NCBI GenBank assembly: GCA_019310525.1
Contig: JAFDEE010000010.1
Location: 1 to 64,000 of the forward strand
DNA length: 64,000 nucleotides
Source: Deltaproteobacteria bacterium
Lineage (GTDB): Bacteria > Desulfobacterota > DSM-4660 > Desulfatiglandales > HGW-15
Direction: 5' to 3'
Positions 1 to 8,329 of the stretch are shown in pieces. The translations under genes were made by a program, and so were the position numbers. The stretch's first letter is position 1. Every line of letters starts with the position of its first letter. The notes under the pieces were generated by a model that saw nothing but the letters and a program-made list of their open reading frames with translations, was not told the DNA's origin and searched no databases.

Positions 1-110
1 CTGCGTCAGGCTCAAATTTTAATCCTCAAAATACTTCAATGTATTCCTGCGGTTAAAATTTTCGCCTTCCTTGACCTTGCACAAATTTTCTCATTTATGG
101 ATGGACACTA
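1..110. repeat. Dispersed intergenic repeat, full-length-looking copy
   Basis: This copy begins with CTGCGTCAGGCTCAAATTTT and ends with CATTTATGGATGGACACTA. A second copy of its first 85 bases lies at 7531-7616 in the same orientation, differing at a handful of positions. Its right end recurs inverted at 885-911 and in variant form near 1207, 2424, 2477, 15267, 29576 and 54700. No coding potential is evident. It looks like a non-autonomous or REP-like repeat; its type is unknown. Confidence 0.7.
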
Positions 111-911
111 GATATATAAGAAAAATCGATGAGAAAAAATCCATGAAAGTCTCTGTATTCATAGCGGAGGTATGCTGGATAATCAAGGAGAAAGTCCCCT
201 TCCTCCATTTTCGGCGAAACGGGACGGAGGGATGGGATTGACACGAAAGGTGCATCAAGGACGGCCGAACTCACCGCAGGGTCCAACCGGATGTCATTTT
301 TTCACCAATTTTTATCTTTCCTTCGAGCATGTCCAGCATGGCCTGCCACCTTTCCGGGTCCGGCATCATCGGCTTGAAACCGGAGAGGAGTTCAACACAA
401 AGTTTCAGGGTATCCATCAGTTCATCGTAGGTGCGGCCCAGTTCAGCAAGATAATCATATAGATCCTGCATATCCTTGTCTATCATGACCTCCCAGAGGC
501 CTCCTCCTCCACAGTTTCCCCCTCATTTTACGGAATATTTCCGTCTCCGGAGTTTCCGGAAGACCTAAAAAGGGTAGACAACGAAAAAGGGGTTCAGAGT
601 TTTATTCTTTAGATTTCAAATTCCATGCCTGAATACTTCTTATGTGAAAAAGGTCCCATGAGCATCGATATGGAGGCTCCCAAAAGCCAAACAGAAGTAT
701 ATATAGAAGGAGAAACAGAGGATATAAGTGAAGCTTTTGAGAAGGAAGTTTCCTGATGGGAGGGGTTTCTAACACCGGCCATTTACGGATTCGGACCCGA
801 GCAGACCAACAATTCATGCACAAGCGTATACTTTATGGCAAACCATAACGACCGAAAAGGATTTGATTTCACTTTTCGGTTCATTAGTGTCCATCCATAA
901 ATGAGAAAATT
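84..911. repeat. Segment bounded by perfect 27-bp inverted repeats
   Basis: Positions 84-110 are the exact reverse complement of positions 885-911. Homology continues outward: 26-46 resembles the complement of 912-935, and the first 16 bases of the window resemble the complement of 1145-1160. The pair is therefore two inverted copies of one repeat, the right-hand copy being interrupted. The enclosed DNA carries one small ORF at 271-486 on the minus strand and no transposase. Confidence 0.65.
271..486 (-). CDS. Small hypothetical protein, 71 aa
   Basis: The function is not recognised. The predicted protein is 71 residues, helical and soluble, with a fairly acidic N-terminal half and no signal peptide or membrane segment. 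A purine-rich GGGAGG lies two bases before the ATG, with further GAGGAGG upstream, so translation is plausible. It sits alone between two inverted copies of a dispersed repeat, about 800 bp from the next gene on its strand. It could be a cargo gene, a relic, or a chance ORF. Confidence 0.45.
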   Translation of the reverse strand: MIDKDMQDLYDYLAELGRTYDELMDTLKLCVELLSGFKPMMPDPERWQAMLDMLEGKIKIGEKMTSGWTLR

Positions 912-1330
912 CATACATTGAAGTATTTCGAGGATCAAATTACTAATCGGCTGAAGCCGTAAGCTTAGGGGCCGAAGGGTCGAGGGTTCAAGGGGTCAAG
1001 TGAAAACATCTTTCTTTAAATCCCGGTTTCTCACTCGAACCCTGGGCCCCTTGGATCCTTGAATCCTACTAACAAAACGATCCAACTGAAGTTTTCGCCT
1101 GGAAAGCACAAGGTTCTCCCATTTGCGGACTGGGACATTAAAATCTGAGCCTGACGCAGCCTGTCACGCAGTAGCCGTGGCGGAGGCGGAAGATTGCGGA
1201 AATTGGCCATTTATGAATGGGCACTCATTAAAACAGGCCTGAGAAGGGGTATAGGAAAAGTCTGTTTCGCGGCTTACATGCCCTTTTCATAAACAAAGGG
1301 CTAATTACGAATGAATACCCGGCGAATTGG
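487..1330. other. Gene-poor interval with repeats
   Basis: About 840 bp without a convincing gene. It contains the inverted repeat copy at 885-935 and its tail near 1145-1160. It also holds a pair of self-complementary stretches, GGGTTCAAGGGGTCAAG at about 983-1000 and CCCCTTGGATCCTTGAATCC at about 1049-1068. A variant of the TGTCCATCCATAAATG motif lies near 1207-1228. A 73-codon ORF at 602-823 has atypical composition and is not called. Confidence 0.6.
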
Positions 1331-2383
1331 TCACCTCAAGTAGATGGGATTTGAAAAAATCCAGGGTCTCCAGCCGAACAGGAAATGCCGAAGGTAAACC
1401 TCGACCCGGTAGACCCCAGCCTCCAGTACTTCATAGACGGCCTCGCGTCCCCGCCAAATCCTTTCAGGTCTTCCGTTTTTAATGAGCCGAATTTCTGAAG
1501 AACATGGGCATTCAATGACGATTTCCCCCTTTTGAAAAGGACATTCTTCTCCCATTACGAGGCTGAAGCCGTCCGAAGATACGAAATCAAACCTGAAACC
1601 CTTGGCGGGATGCAGGCCATCGTGTGCGATAAACAATCGGCCTTCTTTCATTGAATCCAGTATGGCCTTCTTGCCGGAATCGAAATCCTTTGAGACTTTA
1701 TTGTGAAGAAAAAGATGCACATTGATGGTATTCAGGAGAAACTCATAGGAAAGGGGGGTAAACCGGATCGGTCCCCACTTGAATATGCCGCCGTGGGCAT
1801 CGGATCCCCCGATGGCGGATACCCGCCTTTCCAAGCAGAGACGATCCCAAAAAGCCAGAGTCTCCTGACTGGGCCCCTTTAGGAGCTGACTTTTAAACGC
1901 AAGGAACAGGAGGCCGTGAAAGGGCGTCTTCACCCGTTCTTTCCACCTCGAAGAGAAATTCCAGATACAGATTCCATCAAATCCTGTCACAGAAAGGTCT
2001 TTCCAGGTATAGGCACGTGATTTTTCCAGAAAGGGCATTCCTTTCTCAAAGGGATGGGCAAGGAACCCCAACCCTCCCTTTGCCTTGACTTGATCTATGA
2101 CCTCCTGGGGTGGCAAACCGTCTCCGTTCACCGCTTCCTTTAATCCAAATGCCAGGTAATGATGATCTTTCCGGCCGATTTCGTGTCCCATGAAGACCAT
2201 CACTTTTCCATATCGACCCTCATGTTCCGCGTGAAGATCTCCAGCCAAGTATTCATGATCATTGATGTAAACAAAATCCAACCCTGCCCCTTCGGCAGCA
2301 ACGGCGATTTCTTCGATGCTTCGGGTCCCATCGGAATACCGGGAGTGGACATGTAAATTCCCCACATATTCAAAATCAAACAT
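1331..2383 (-). CDS. PHP-domain metal-dependent phosphoesterase-like protein
   Basis: A 350-residue protein with a polymerase-and-histidinol-phosphatase (PHP) fold. Visible metal ligands are the HVH motif at residues 11-13, NDHE at 41-44, GHEIG near 66, AHP near 110 and GGSDAHGG near 193-200. After the metal-binding half comes a C-terminal beta-rich region of about 100 residues that may bind ligand. Related proteins include the CehA/McbA-like group, but no substrate can be assigned. It is monocistronic as far as can be seen, with repeat elements upstream at 2424-2494. ATG start chosen at the beginning of the conserved domain. Probably cytoplasmic, since no signal peptide is visible. Confidence 0.8.
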   Translation of the reverse strand: MFDFEYVGNLHVHSRYSDGTRSIEEIAVAAEGAGLDFVYINDHEYLAGDLHAEHEGRYGKVMVFMGHEIGRKDHHYLAFGLKEAVNGDGLPPQEVIDQVKAKGGLGFLAHPFEKGMPFLEKSRAYTWKDLSVTGFDGICIWNFSSRWKERVKTPFHGLLFLAFKSQLLKGPSQETLAFWDRLCLERRVSAIGGSDAHGGIFKWGPIRFTPLSYEFLLNTINVHLFLHNKVSKDFDSGKKAILDSMKEGRLFIAHDGLHPAKGFRFDFVSSDGFSLVMGEECPFQKGEIVIECPCSSEIRLIKNGRPERIWRGREAVYEVLEAGVYRVEVYLRHFLFGWRPWIFSNPIYLR

Positions 2384-2423
2384 GGTTCCTTTTCCTGGCT
2401 TCTACCGGTTGCAGAAGTTCCCA

Positions 2424-2494
2424 AGTGTCCATCCATAGATGGCCGATTTTCGCAATTTTTCACGTACAAATTTTTTCATTTATGGATGGACACT
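2424..2494. repeat. Fold-back repeat, 18-bp arms
   Basis: AGTGTCCATCCATAGATG at 2424-2441 is complementary, with one mismatch, to 2477-2494. The arms are separated by 35 bp of AT-rich DNA. Both arms are copies of the end of the dispersed repeat seen at 91-110 and 885-905. The unit lies between the stop of the ABC permease gene and the start of the PHP gene and could fold into a long hairpin in RNA. Confidence 0.7.
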
Positions 2495-2527
2495 ACCTGT
2501 CTGTCGTCGGGCACTCCACGGTTGATA

Positions 2528-2572
2528 CCTTGCATTTTCGGCAAATCTGGCAATTGGTAAATCCGGGTTGAA
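2528..2572. repeat. 45-bp intergenic repeat, copy 1
   Basis: Begins CCTTGCATTTTCGGCAAA. It matches 45357-45401 at about 35 of 45 positions in the same orientation. Both copies are intergenic. Function unknown. Confidence 0.5.
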
Positions 2573-2616
2573 TGATACCCGGGCCCAGCGGAGAAACGTT
2601 CGTTTGCCAAATACCC

Positions 2617-4311
2617 TTACCCCAGGGCTTCGAGCGCTCTTATTCCCCTTTTCAGCGGTTGGATTACAGCTATAAAGAAAATGGATAAGATGATGGAAAA
2701 AGAGAGAATAATAAATATCCATTGAAGACCGGTCAAGGGCTCATTTTTCATCATGGAGGTGAAAATCAAATAGGTGGGTCCCGCCTCCAGGAGGATGATC
2801 AGTGCAAGGAAAGAAGCGCTGAGCATCATGTATAGGAGTCCACCGAAACTGGTCGCCACCCCGGCGATATTCTCGTGCCTGAAATCGGGGTAAAGGGCAC
2901 CCATACCGATTGCCAATGCCACGATCCCGAAGACCGACATCCCTATGGTCAGGGATGAAAGCGCCATCATGAAAGGCGTCACCCTGAGGAGATGATTGGT
3001 GATAACCGTCAGGATTTCACCGAGAAAGATCATAGGGATGACATAAAATACGAACTTTCCCCACAGGAATTTCGCCGGACTCAAGGGTGAGGAGCGGATG
3101 ATCCAGAAGGCCTCCCCTTCTGAACTCACCGCAGGAAAGATGAACCTGACGGAGACGGCGGAGATGACGAATCCAGCGAGCCCCGTATTGAGGAAGGCGA
3201 TTTCGTTTTGAAGAATCTCGAGTTGAATCACACTTTTTTCCAGAGGAAGAACACTGAAGTTGTAAAGATAGACCACCATAAGGGCACCCAGCAGAAAAAG
3301 CTGGGACCACTGGGTATTGTCCCTGAAAAACACCCTGATGTCTTTTTCTATCACCGAACCCAAGTCGTCCCCGAAAGGAGCTGTCAGGCATTGAATTATT
3401 CTATTCAGTACCCTGCCGCCCACACGCCTCCTTCGGGTTTCCAGGGACTTGCTGAATCCCACGAAATAAAGACTCCTTGCAGCCCAGATGTTGATGACCA
3501 CCAAGGCCCCCGCCGAACTCCAGAGAAGCAGAGCATGAAAGAGATGATCACCATTTTCGCGTCCGCTCAATTGGGCCCATAGCACAGCGGATATCCAGTG
3601 GGTGGGCAGATAGGGGGAATCTGGGGTCTTGAGGGCGCTCAGGTACTGCATGACCGAAAAAAAGGCGTCCGGGTCTACAAGCCTCTCGGGTCTCATGAAG
3701 CGGAAAAGGAAATAAAGGGCTACAAACATCACCAAAACGAGGAGGATCACCACATCACGAGTTTTCTGAGCGGGAAAGACGCTGACCATGATCATGGTGA
3801 AAAGCACCCCGATCCCTGCCGTAATGAAGGCCATGGCCACTCCTAGATGGATGAGGGTCAGGTAGTAAACTGGAGGGGGCCTGTATACGTAACCGTAAGC
3901 CATCAATACGGGCAGACCGAAGACAAGGGCCATCCAGGAACTCTCTATTAAGGTGTAAAGCCAGCGGCTGAAAAAGACCTCTTCGAGAGGAACGGGAGAG
4001 GAGTGAACAAACTCCAGGTCTTTTGAGAGGTAAAGAGTGGAGAGGGCGGTTATGATATGGCTGAAAACCAGAAGGGAAAACAGCGTAAGGAGGACCATGG
4101 AAAGCAGCTGATAGGCAAGCAGGTCTCCGATCACTTCCTCTTCTCTGAAATAGATGAGCACCCGGGTGGAGAGAACGAACATGAGCCCCAAAAACAAAAG
4201 GCCGGCTGACATAATAACCAAGGGTCTCTTTCGATATCCTCCGCCCCGCCGTTGGAGGGAATTCCGGAATCCGAGCCACCTAGGGGTCAGAAGCAGGAAC
4301 AGATCCGCCAT
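2617..4311 (-). CDS. ABC-2-type exporter permease
   Basis: A 564-residue polytopic membrane protein with roughly a dozen hydrophobic helices arranged in two similar halves split near residue 290-320, where a basic loop (TRRRRVGGR) lies. It resembles putative ABC exporter membrane subunits and has no nucleotide-binding motifs. Its start overlaps the end of the ATPase gene by 32 bp, so the two are almost certainly translationally coupled and form one transporter. The next gene upstream encodes a secreted or anchored transglutaminase-like protein, suggesting a cell-envelope role. The exported substrate is unknown. Confidence 0.8.
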   Translation of the reverse strand: MADLFLLLTPRWLGFRNSLQRRGGGYRKRPLVIMSAGLLFLGLMFVLSTRVLIYFREEEVIGDLLAYQLLSMVLLTLFSLLVFSHIITALSTLYLSKDLEFVHSSPVPLEEVFFSRWLYTLIESSWMALVFGLPVLMAYGYVYRPPPVYYLTLIHLGVAMAFITAGIGVLFTMIMVSVFPAQKTRDVVILLVLVMFVALYFLFRFMRPERLVDPDAFFSVMQYLSALKTPDSPYLPTHWISAVLWAQLSGRENGDHLFHALLLWSSAGALVVINIWAARSLYFVGFSKSLETRRRRVGGRVLNRIIQCLTAPFGDDLGSVIEKDIRVFFRDNTQWSQLFLLGALMVVYLYNFSVLPLEKSVIQLEILQNEIAFLNTGLAGFVISAVSVRFIFPAVSSEGEAFWIIRSSPLSPAKFLWGKFVFYVIPMIFLGEILTVITNHLLRVTPFMMALSSLTIGMSVFGIVALAIGMGALYPDFRHENIAGVATSFGGLLYMMLSASFLALIILLEAGPTYLIFTSMMKNEPLTGLQWIFIILSFSIILSIFFIAVIQPLKRGIRALEALG

Positions 4312-5047
4312 TCCGGGATACTTCTCCTTTCTCGGTCAATTTCAGGAAAACACTTTCCAGACTTCCATCGACGCCGGCCCGGGCCTTCAGTTCATCCGGT
4401 GTTCCTGAGACGATAATACGGCCAGCTTGAATAATGGCGATTTCATCGCAGATCTCCTGCGCCACTTCAAGAGAATGGGTGGACAAAAAGACGGTTTTCC
4501 CCTTTTCCGCCTCACCTCTAAAAATATCCTTGACAAGCCTTGCCCCTTTCGGGTCGAGCCCGACCATGGGTTCATCCACGATAAGGACACTTGGTTCATG
4601 GAGAAGGGCGGCACACATAACAAGTCTTTGCTTCATGCCGTGGGAGAAACCTTCGATGAGTTCGTCACCCCAGCCATCAAGCTCAAAGAGTTCAAGGAGA
4701 CGGGAAATGGAGCGTTCCAATTGGCGGGAGTGATCCAGGTGATACAATCCGGCAACAAGACCGAGAAACTCCCGGGCAGTCAATTTTTCATAAAGGAACG
4801 GCCGGTCCGGGATGAAACCGATGGATCGCTTTACCTCAGAGGCCTCCTTCTCAAGGTCCATGCCGTTTATCACGATCCTGCCGGAAGTAGGCTTTAGAAC
4901 ACCCGCCATCATCCTGATGGTCGTCGTCTTCCCTGCACCGTTCGGGCCCAGGAATCCGAATACGGTACCCTTCCCAACCTTCAAATTCAGGTTGTCTACG
5001 GCAAGGAAACCTCTGTATGATTTCGTAAGATTGATCAACCGGATCAT
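4280..5047 (-). CDS. ABC transporter ATP-binding protein
   Basis: A 255-residue ATPase. The Walker A motif is GPNGAGKTT near residue 34-42, the signature is SHGMKQR near 135, and Walker B with catalytic Glu is VLIVDEP near 155-161, followed by the D-loop and a switch His (STHS). The layout matches drug/Na+/lipid-type ABC-2 ATPases. It overlaps the transglutaminase-like gene by 4 bp (ATGA) and the permease gene by 32 bp, so the three form one operon. It energises export by the permease at the inner face of the cytoplasmic membrane. Confidence 0.9.
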   Translation of the reverse strand: MIRLINLTKSYRGFLAVDNLNLKVGKGTVFGFLGPNGAGKTTTIRMMAGVLKPTSGRIVINGMDLEKEASEVKRSIGFIPDRPFLYEKLTAREFLGLVAGLYHLDHSRQLERSISRLLELFELDGWGDELIEGFSHGMKQRLVMCAALLHEPSVLIVDEPMVGLDPKGARLVKDIFRGEAEKGKTVFLSTHSLEVAQEICDEIAIIQAGRIIVSGTPDELKARAGVDGSLESVFLKLTEKGEVSRNGGSVPASDP

Positions 5048-6549
5048 TTGCTGAAATCCAGAATGGAGATCTCCAGTTCCCCGATGAGCCCGGTGATTCT
5101 GGCCTGTTGCTCCAGGTTGCCTTCAAAAAGCTTGATGTGGGTGACATCGGCAGGCATCTGATCCAGCGTAGCGTCCATGGTTATCCAGTCCCCCAGGTAG
5201 GCCTCTGTCCAGGCATGATAATAAAACTTTCCCCTGGCGTACACCAGCCCGACGACGATTCGCGATGGAATACCGGACGCCCGCAACAGGGCGGTGAGAA
5301 GGACCGCATGTTCGTTGCAATCCCCTTCACGAGTACGCAGAACCTCCTTGGCGCTTGGGAAGGACAAGACAGGCCGCTTTTCAAGGTGACGATAGACCCA
5401 GGCCACCATTCTTCTGGCCACTACAAGGGGATTATCGGAATCCCCGGCGATCTCACGGGCCTGGCGGATAATCTCCTCGTCATCGCTTTCGATGTTGAAT
5501 TCCGGTTTGAGAAAGGCCTTCATGTCCTGGCGTCCATTCCGGTAAGGGGTACGGTAGGACGGCCTCAAAGGAACGGCCTCCTTCCTGATCTGGAGAATCC
5601 CGTCCCGGAATTGCTGTCGTTTTCCGCCGCTCTTTTCAAGAAGAAAGGCCGTTTCCTCATCAATACCCTGAAGGCGCAGCTTCAGGTAGGTCATTTCTCG
5701 AGGATCTGGGAGGCTTCTATTCACCTGAACCGCCGCAATCTCGTAAAGATCGACTCCCGAGTCGGCTCCTAACCCGGTCGGCGCCCTTTCGGCGTTGGAT
5801 ATCATGGTCGTAAAACCCATGATGCCGCTCTCTTTTATGGGCCTTCCTTCATGGTCTACCCAGACCTTGAACCCTCTCCCCCAAACCCGCCCCTCAAGTC
5901 TGAATGTATCATAGGATTCCCCATGAATGGAGAGGGTTTCACGGGCCGTTACTTCTATTTTCATATCCTTTTGCAACATCGAGGAGGGGTCGAAAAATGG
6001 CAGGGAAAAGATATCACCCACCTTGAGCTTCTTCGACCTGAAATAGTAATCCAGGGCGGATCCAAGCAGGAGATCGTCCTTTATTTTTAAAGTCTTCGAT
6101 GTTCTCTTCGCACCGCTTCCGATTTCCAGAATAAGCCTGCGGCCTTCCACTTTCCCTGAAACATTAAATTTTACAATGCCGGAAGCCATGGAGGAATGAA
6201 AACTTTTCAACACGAAATTCCGGTACACCCTCCCCTGCGTCACCATTTGAAGGGATCTCCCGAGGCCCATGAGGTTGAGTTTCAGGAAAAGTTTTTCCTG
6301 GATAAAATACCCGTCATCAAAGGGCTTGATAAAGGAGACCGAATAGCCCGTTTTTTTACCCCTGAAAAAAATCTCCTTCCAGGTCCTCTCCGCTGAATGA
6401 ACGAGGGGTGATTCAGGGCCGCTCACCGAGGGTATTGACCCACTCCCCGCCTCTTCCCTGTATACCAGCAGGCCGAGCATTACGAGCCAAAAAACGACTA
6501 TGATCAGTCCGGCGATGTTGAATAGGACCCTTCCTTTTACCTTCTTCAT
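5044..6549 (-). CDS. Membrane-anchored transglutaminase-like protein
   Basis: A 501-residue protein with one N-terminal membrane helix (about residues 11-31), a beta-rich region of some 300 residues, then a transglutaminase-like core. The core triad is visible as Cys in EGDCNEHA, His in YYHAWTEA and Asp in TMDATLD, all within roughly residues 408-465. Such domains act as thiol proteases or amidases on peptides, often in the envelope. The gene is first in an operon with an ABC-2 exporter and overlaps its ATPase by 4 bp. The catalytic domain is expected outside the cytoplasmic membrane. Substrate unknown. Confidence 0.8.
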   Translation of the reverse strand: MKKVKGRVLFNIAGLIIVVFWLVMLGLLVYREEAGSGSIPSVSGPESPLVHSAERTWKEIFFRGKKTGYSVSFIKPFDDGYFIQEKLFLKLNLMGLGRSLQMVTQGRVYRNFVLKSFHSSMASGIVKFNVSGKVEGRRLILEIGSGAKRTSKTLKIKDDLLLGSALDYYFRSKKLKVGDIFSLPFFDPSSMLQKDMKIEVTARETLSIHGESYDTFRLEGRVWGRGFKVWVDHEGRPIKESGIMGFTTMISNAERAPTGLGADSGVDLYEIAAVQVNRSLPDPREMTYLKLRLQGIDEETAFLLEKSGGKRQQFRDGILQIRKEAVPLRPSYRTPYRNGRQDMKAFLKPEFNIESDDEEIIRQAREIAGDSDNPLVVARRMVAWVYRHLEKRPVLSFPSAKEVLRTREGDCNEHAVLLTALLRASGIPSRIVVGLVYARGKFYYHAWTEAYLGDWITMDATLDQMPADVTHIKLFEGNLEQQARITGLIGELEISILDFSK

Positions 6550-6671
6550 GGATGAAACGGTCCTCGATTTTTATGAGCAAATCCGTTGGTTCCCGGAACA
6601 AATAATTTCGTGGGGGTGAAGCATAGGAAAGGAAAACTAAGGGGACAATGCCGAAGAGAGAGAGAAGTCGC

Positions 6672-7328
6672 CTACAAGGAAACTCCGATCCTTTCCAGGA
6701 GGCGACGAGAATTTTCAAGGAAATTCCGGATGGTTACACCTTCCAGCCCCGCCCCTTCCGCAACTTTCCGCGCAAAATCTTCACTCATCAGGTCCCCCGG
6801 CCCATGGGCGTCGGAATTCAGGACAAGGGCTGCACCAATCTCATAGGCGAGATGAGCCACATGACCATTTGCAAGGCAATGGCCCCTGCGAGCGGAAATT
6901 TCAAGATAAACTCCCCGCTCTGAAGCGATTTTCACTTCCTCCCGGCTGATCAGCCCGGGATGGGCAAGGATATCCACTCCCGCTTCCAGGGCAGCCCGAT
7001 TGGTCCCCGGAGCAACGGGCTCCACAATGGTTTCTCCATGCACCACCACAAGCCTTGCTCCAAGGTCCCTTGCCTTTTTGATGAGTTCGGGAATGTACCG
7101 TGGAGGGATATGGGTCAATTCGATTCCCGGCACCACCTTGACCGCTTGCAAACGGTTCAGGTCCTCCGCCACCCTGACGATTCTCGGAAGAATGAGGTCG
7201 ATATTGGATGAATCGGCGTGGTCGGTGATGGCAACGGCGGTGTACTCAAGGATTTCGAAGCGCCTTACGAGTTCGGATGGAATCAGTTCACCATCGCTGA
7301 ATATTGAATGAGTATGAAGATCAATCAC
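6672..7328 (-). CDS. PHP-domain histidinol-phosphatase-like protein
   Basis: A compact 218-residue PHP protein. The metal site is seen as DLHTHSIFSDG at residues 3-13, ITDHAD near 34-39, PGIE near 67-70, VVHGE near 94-98, ILAHPG near 119-124 and NSDAHG near 169-174. The length matches stand-alone histidinol-phosphatase-family proteins rather than polymerase-associated ones. No his genes are adjacent, so a role in histidine synthesis is not shown by context. It lies 120 bp upstream of the transglutaminase gene on the same strand and may be transcribed with it. Confidence 0.8.
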   Translation of the reverse strand: MIDLHTHSIFSDGELIPSELVRRFEILEYTAVAITDHADSSNIDLILPRIVRVAEDLNRLQAVKVVPGIELTHIPPRYIPELIKKARDLGARLVVVHGETIVEPVAPGTNRAALEAGVDILAHPGLISREEVKIASERGVYLEISARRGHCLANGHVAHLAYEIGAALVLNSDAHGPGDLMSEDFARKVAEGAGLEGVTIRNFLENSRRLLERIGVSL

Positions 7329-7638
7329 TTCTAACCGTTGGATTAGGTGGTTACTGCATGATGATCATCAGGCCCTTATTCCCCCTCCAGAGGTTGAATG
7401 GAGATAACAGGGTCAGGCCTCAAACGAACCGGGAATGGATATCCCTCCAGGAAAAAGGGGACAGAGTGAAGTGCAGACGCTTTGGCCCTACCTACGAGAC
7501 CTTTGAAAAACGCCCCCTTTTGCCCAATCTCTACGTCAGACTCAAATTTTAATCCTCGAAATACTCAATGTATTCCTGCGGTTAAAATTTTCATCTTCCT
7601 TGATCTTGAACAAAATTGAACGTTTTTCAAAGGTCTCC
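7329..7638. other. Intergenic interval holding a repeat
   Basis: No gene was found in this 310-bp stretch. Its right part, 7531-7616, is a copy of the repeat that starts the window (CTACGTCAGACTCAAATTTT onward). It is followed directly by the 3' end of the BFN-family gene. Confidence 0.6.
7531..7616. repeat. Dispersed repeat, partial second copy
   Basis: This copy matches window positions 1-86 with a few substitutions and a one-base deletion near 7564. It lacks the TTTATGGATGGACACTA end present in the first copy. It lies in the 3' flank of the BFN-family gene. Confidence 0.75.
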
Positions 7639-8136
7639 CTACATCTTGTATTTTCCAAAATCATCAGGACCCAATTTCTCCAGGATCTCTTGCCATTTTT
7701 TGCCCTGCTCTGATTTGTCTTCAGGCTCGGCTTTCAGGTCGATCTGCGAGGACTTGGAAATCACCTCTTCTGAAACGAAAATGGGGGCTCCCATTCTCAA
7801 GGACAAGGCAAGGGCGTCGCTCGGCCGGGCGTCAATTGAAATCTCGGTTCCCTGGTGGTTCAGGTAGATCAGGGCGTAGTAAGTATTGTTTTTCAAATCA
7901 CACACTTCCACCTTACTCACCCTCAGATTGATCGTGTCCATGATGTTCTTAAGGAGATCATGGGTCATAGGTCGCGAAAACTTGATGCCTTCCAACTCGC
8001 TTGCGATGGCGGTGGCCTCAAGCAAACCGATCCAAATGGGAAGGGTCCTGTCGCCATCGATCTCCTTGAGAATGACGATAGGGCTGTTGGTCAGTGGATC
8101 CACGGTTAGTCCGGATACGACCATCGGTCTATACAT
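7639..8136 (-). CDS. Bifunctional nuclease (BFN/DUF151) family protein
   Basis: A 165-residue protein of the DUF151/BFN family. The conserved core is recognisable: GLTVDPLTNSPIVILKE near residues 9-25, LPIWIGLLEA near 32-41, and DARPSDALALSLR near 116-128. Members in plants are described as having nuclease activity; the bacterial role is unclear. The acidic, lysine-rich tail after residue 145 is typical. A purine-rich GGGAGG precedes the ATG. It diverges from the PlsB-like gene across 193 bp, which should contain both promoters. Confidence 0.85.
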   Translation of the reverse strand: MYRPMVVSGLTVDPLTNSPIVILKEIDGDRTLPIWIGLLEATAIASELEGIKFSRPMTHDLLKNIMDTINLRVSKVEVCDLKNNTYYALIYLNHQGTEISIDARPSDALALSLRMGAPIFVSEEVISKSSQIDLKAEPEDKSEQGKKWQEILEKLGPDDFGKYKM

Positions 8137-8329
8137 GGTGACCTCCCTCTACATTCTTCAAAAAAATCTTAAACATCCCGGATTTTTTGTCAATAAGGCG
8201 GTAGTTTGAGCTTACCCATCCGAGATCGGCAACCTAAGGGGCAAAGTTTACAAAAAACTTGATTTGTCGCACAGATCCGTTCTATCAATAATCACCCATT
8301 TTCAAGGCACGAGAGGATTTTCAAATATC

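Noticed and set aside
602-823. 73-codon minus-strand ORF
   Set aside because: Composition unlike neighbouring genes, no ribosome binding site, lies in repeat-rich DNA.
8264-8329. 22-codon N-terminal extension of PlsB from TTG
   Set aside because: No better ribosome binding site than the ATG at 8330, and the extension lacks family character.
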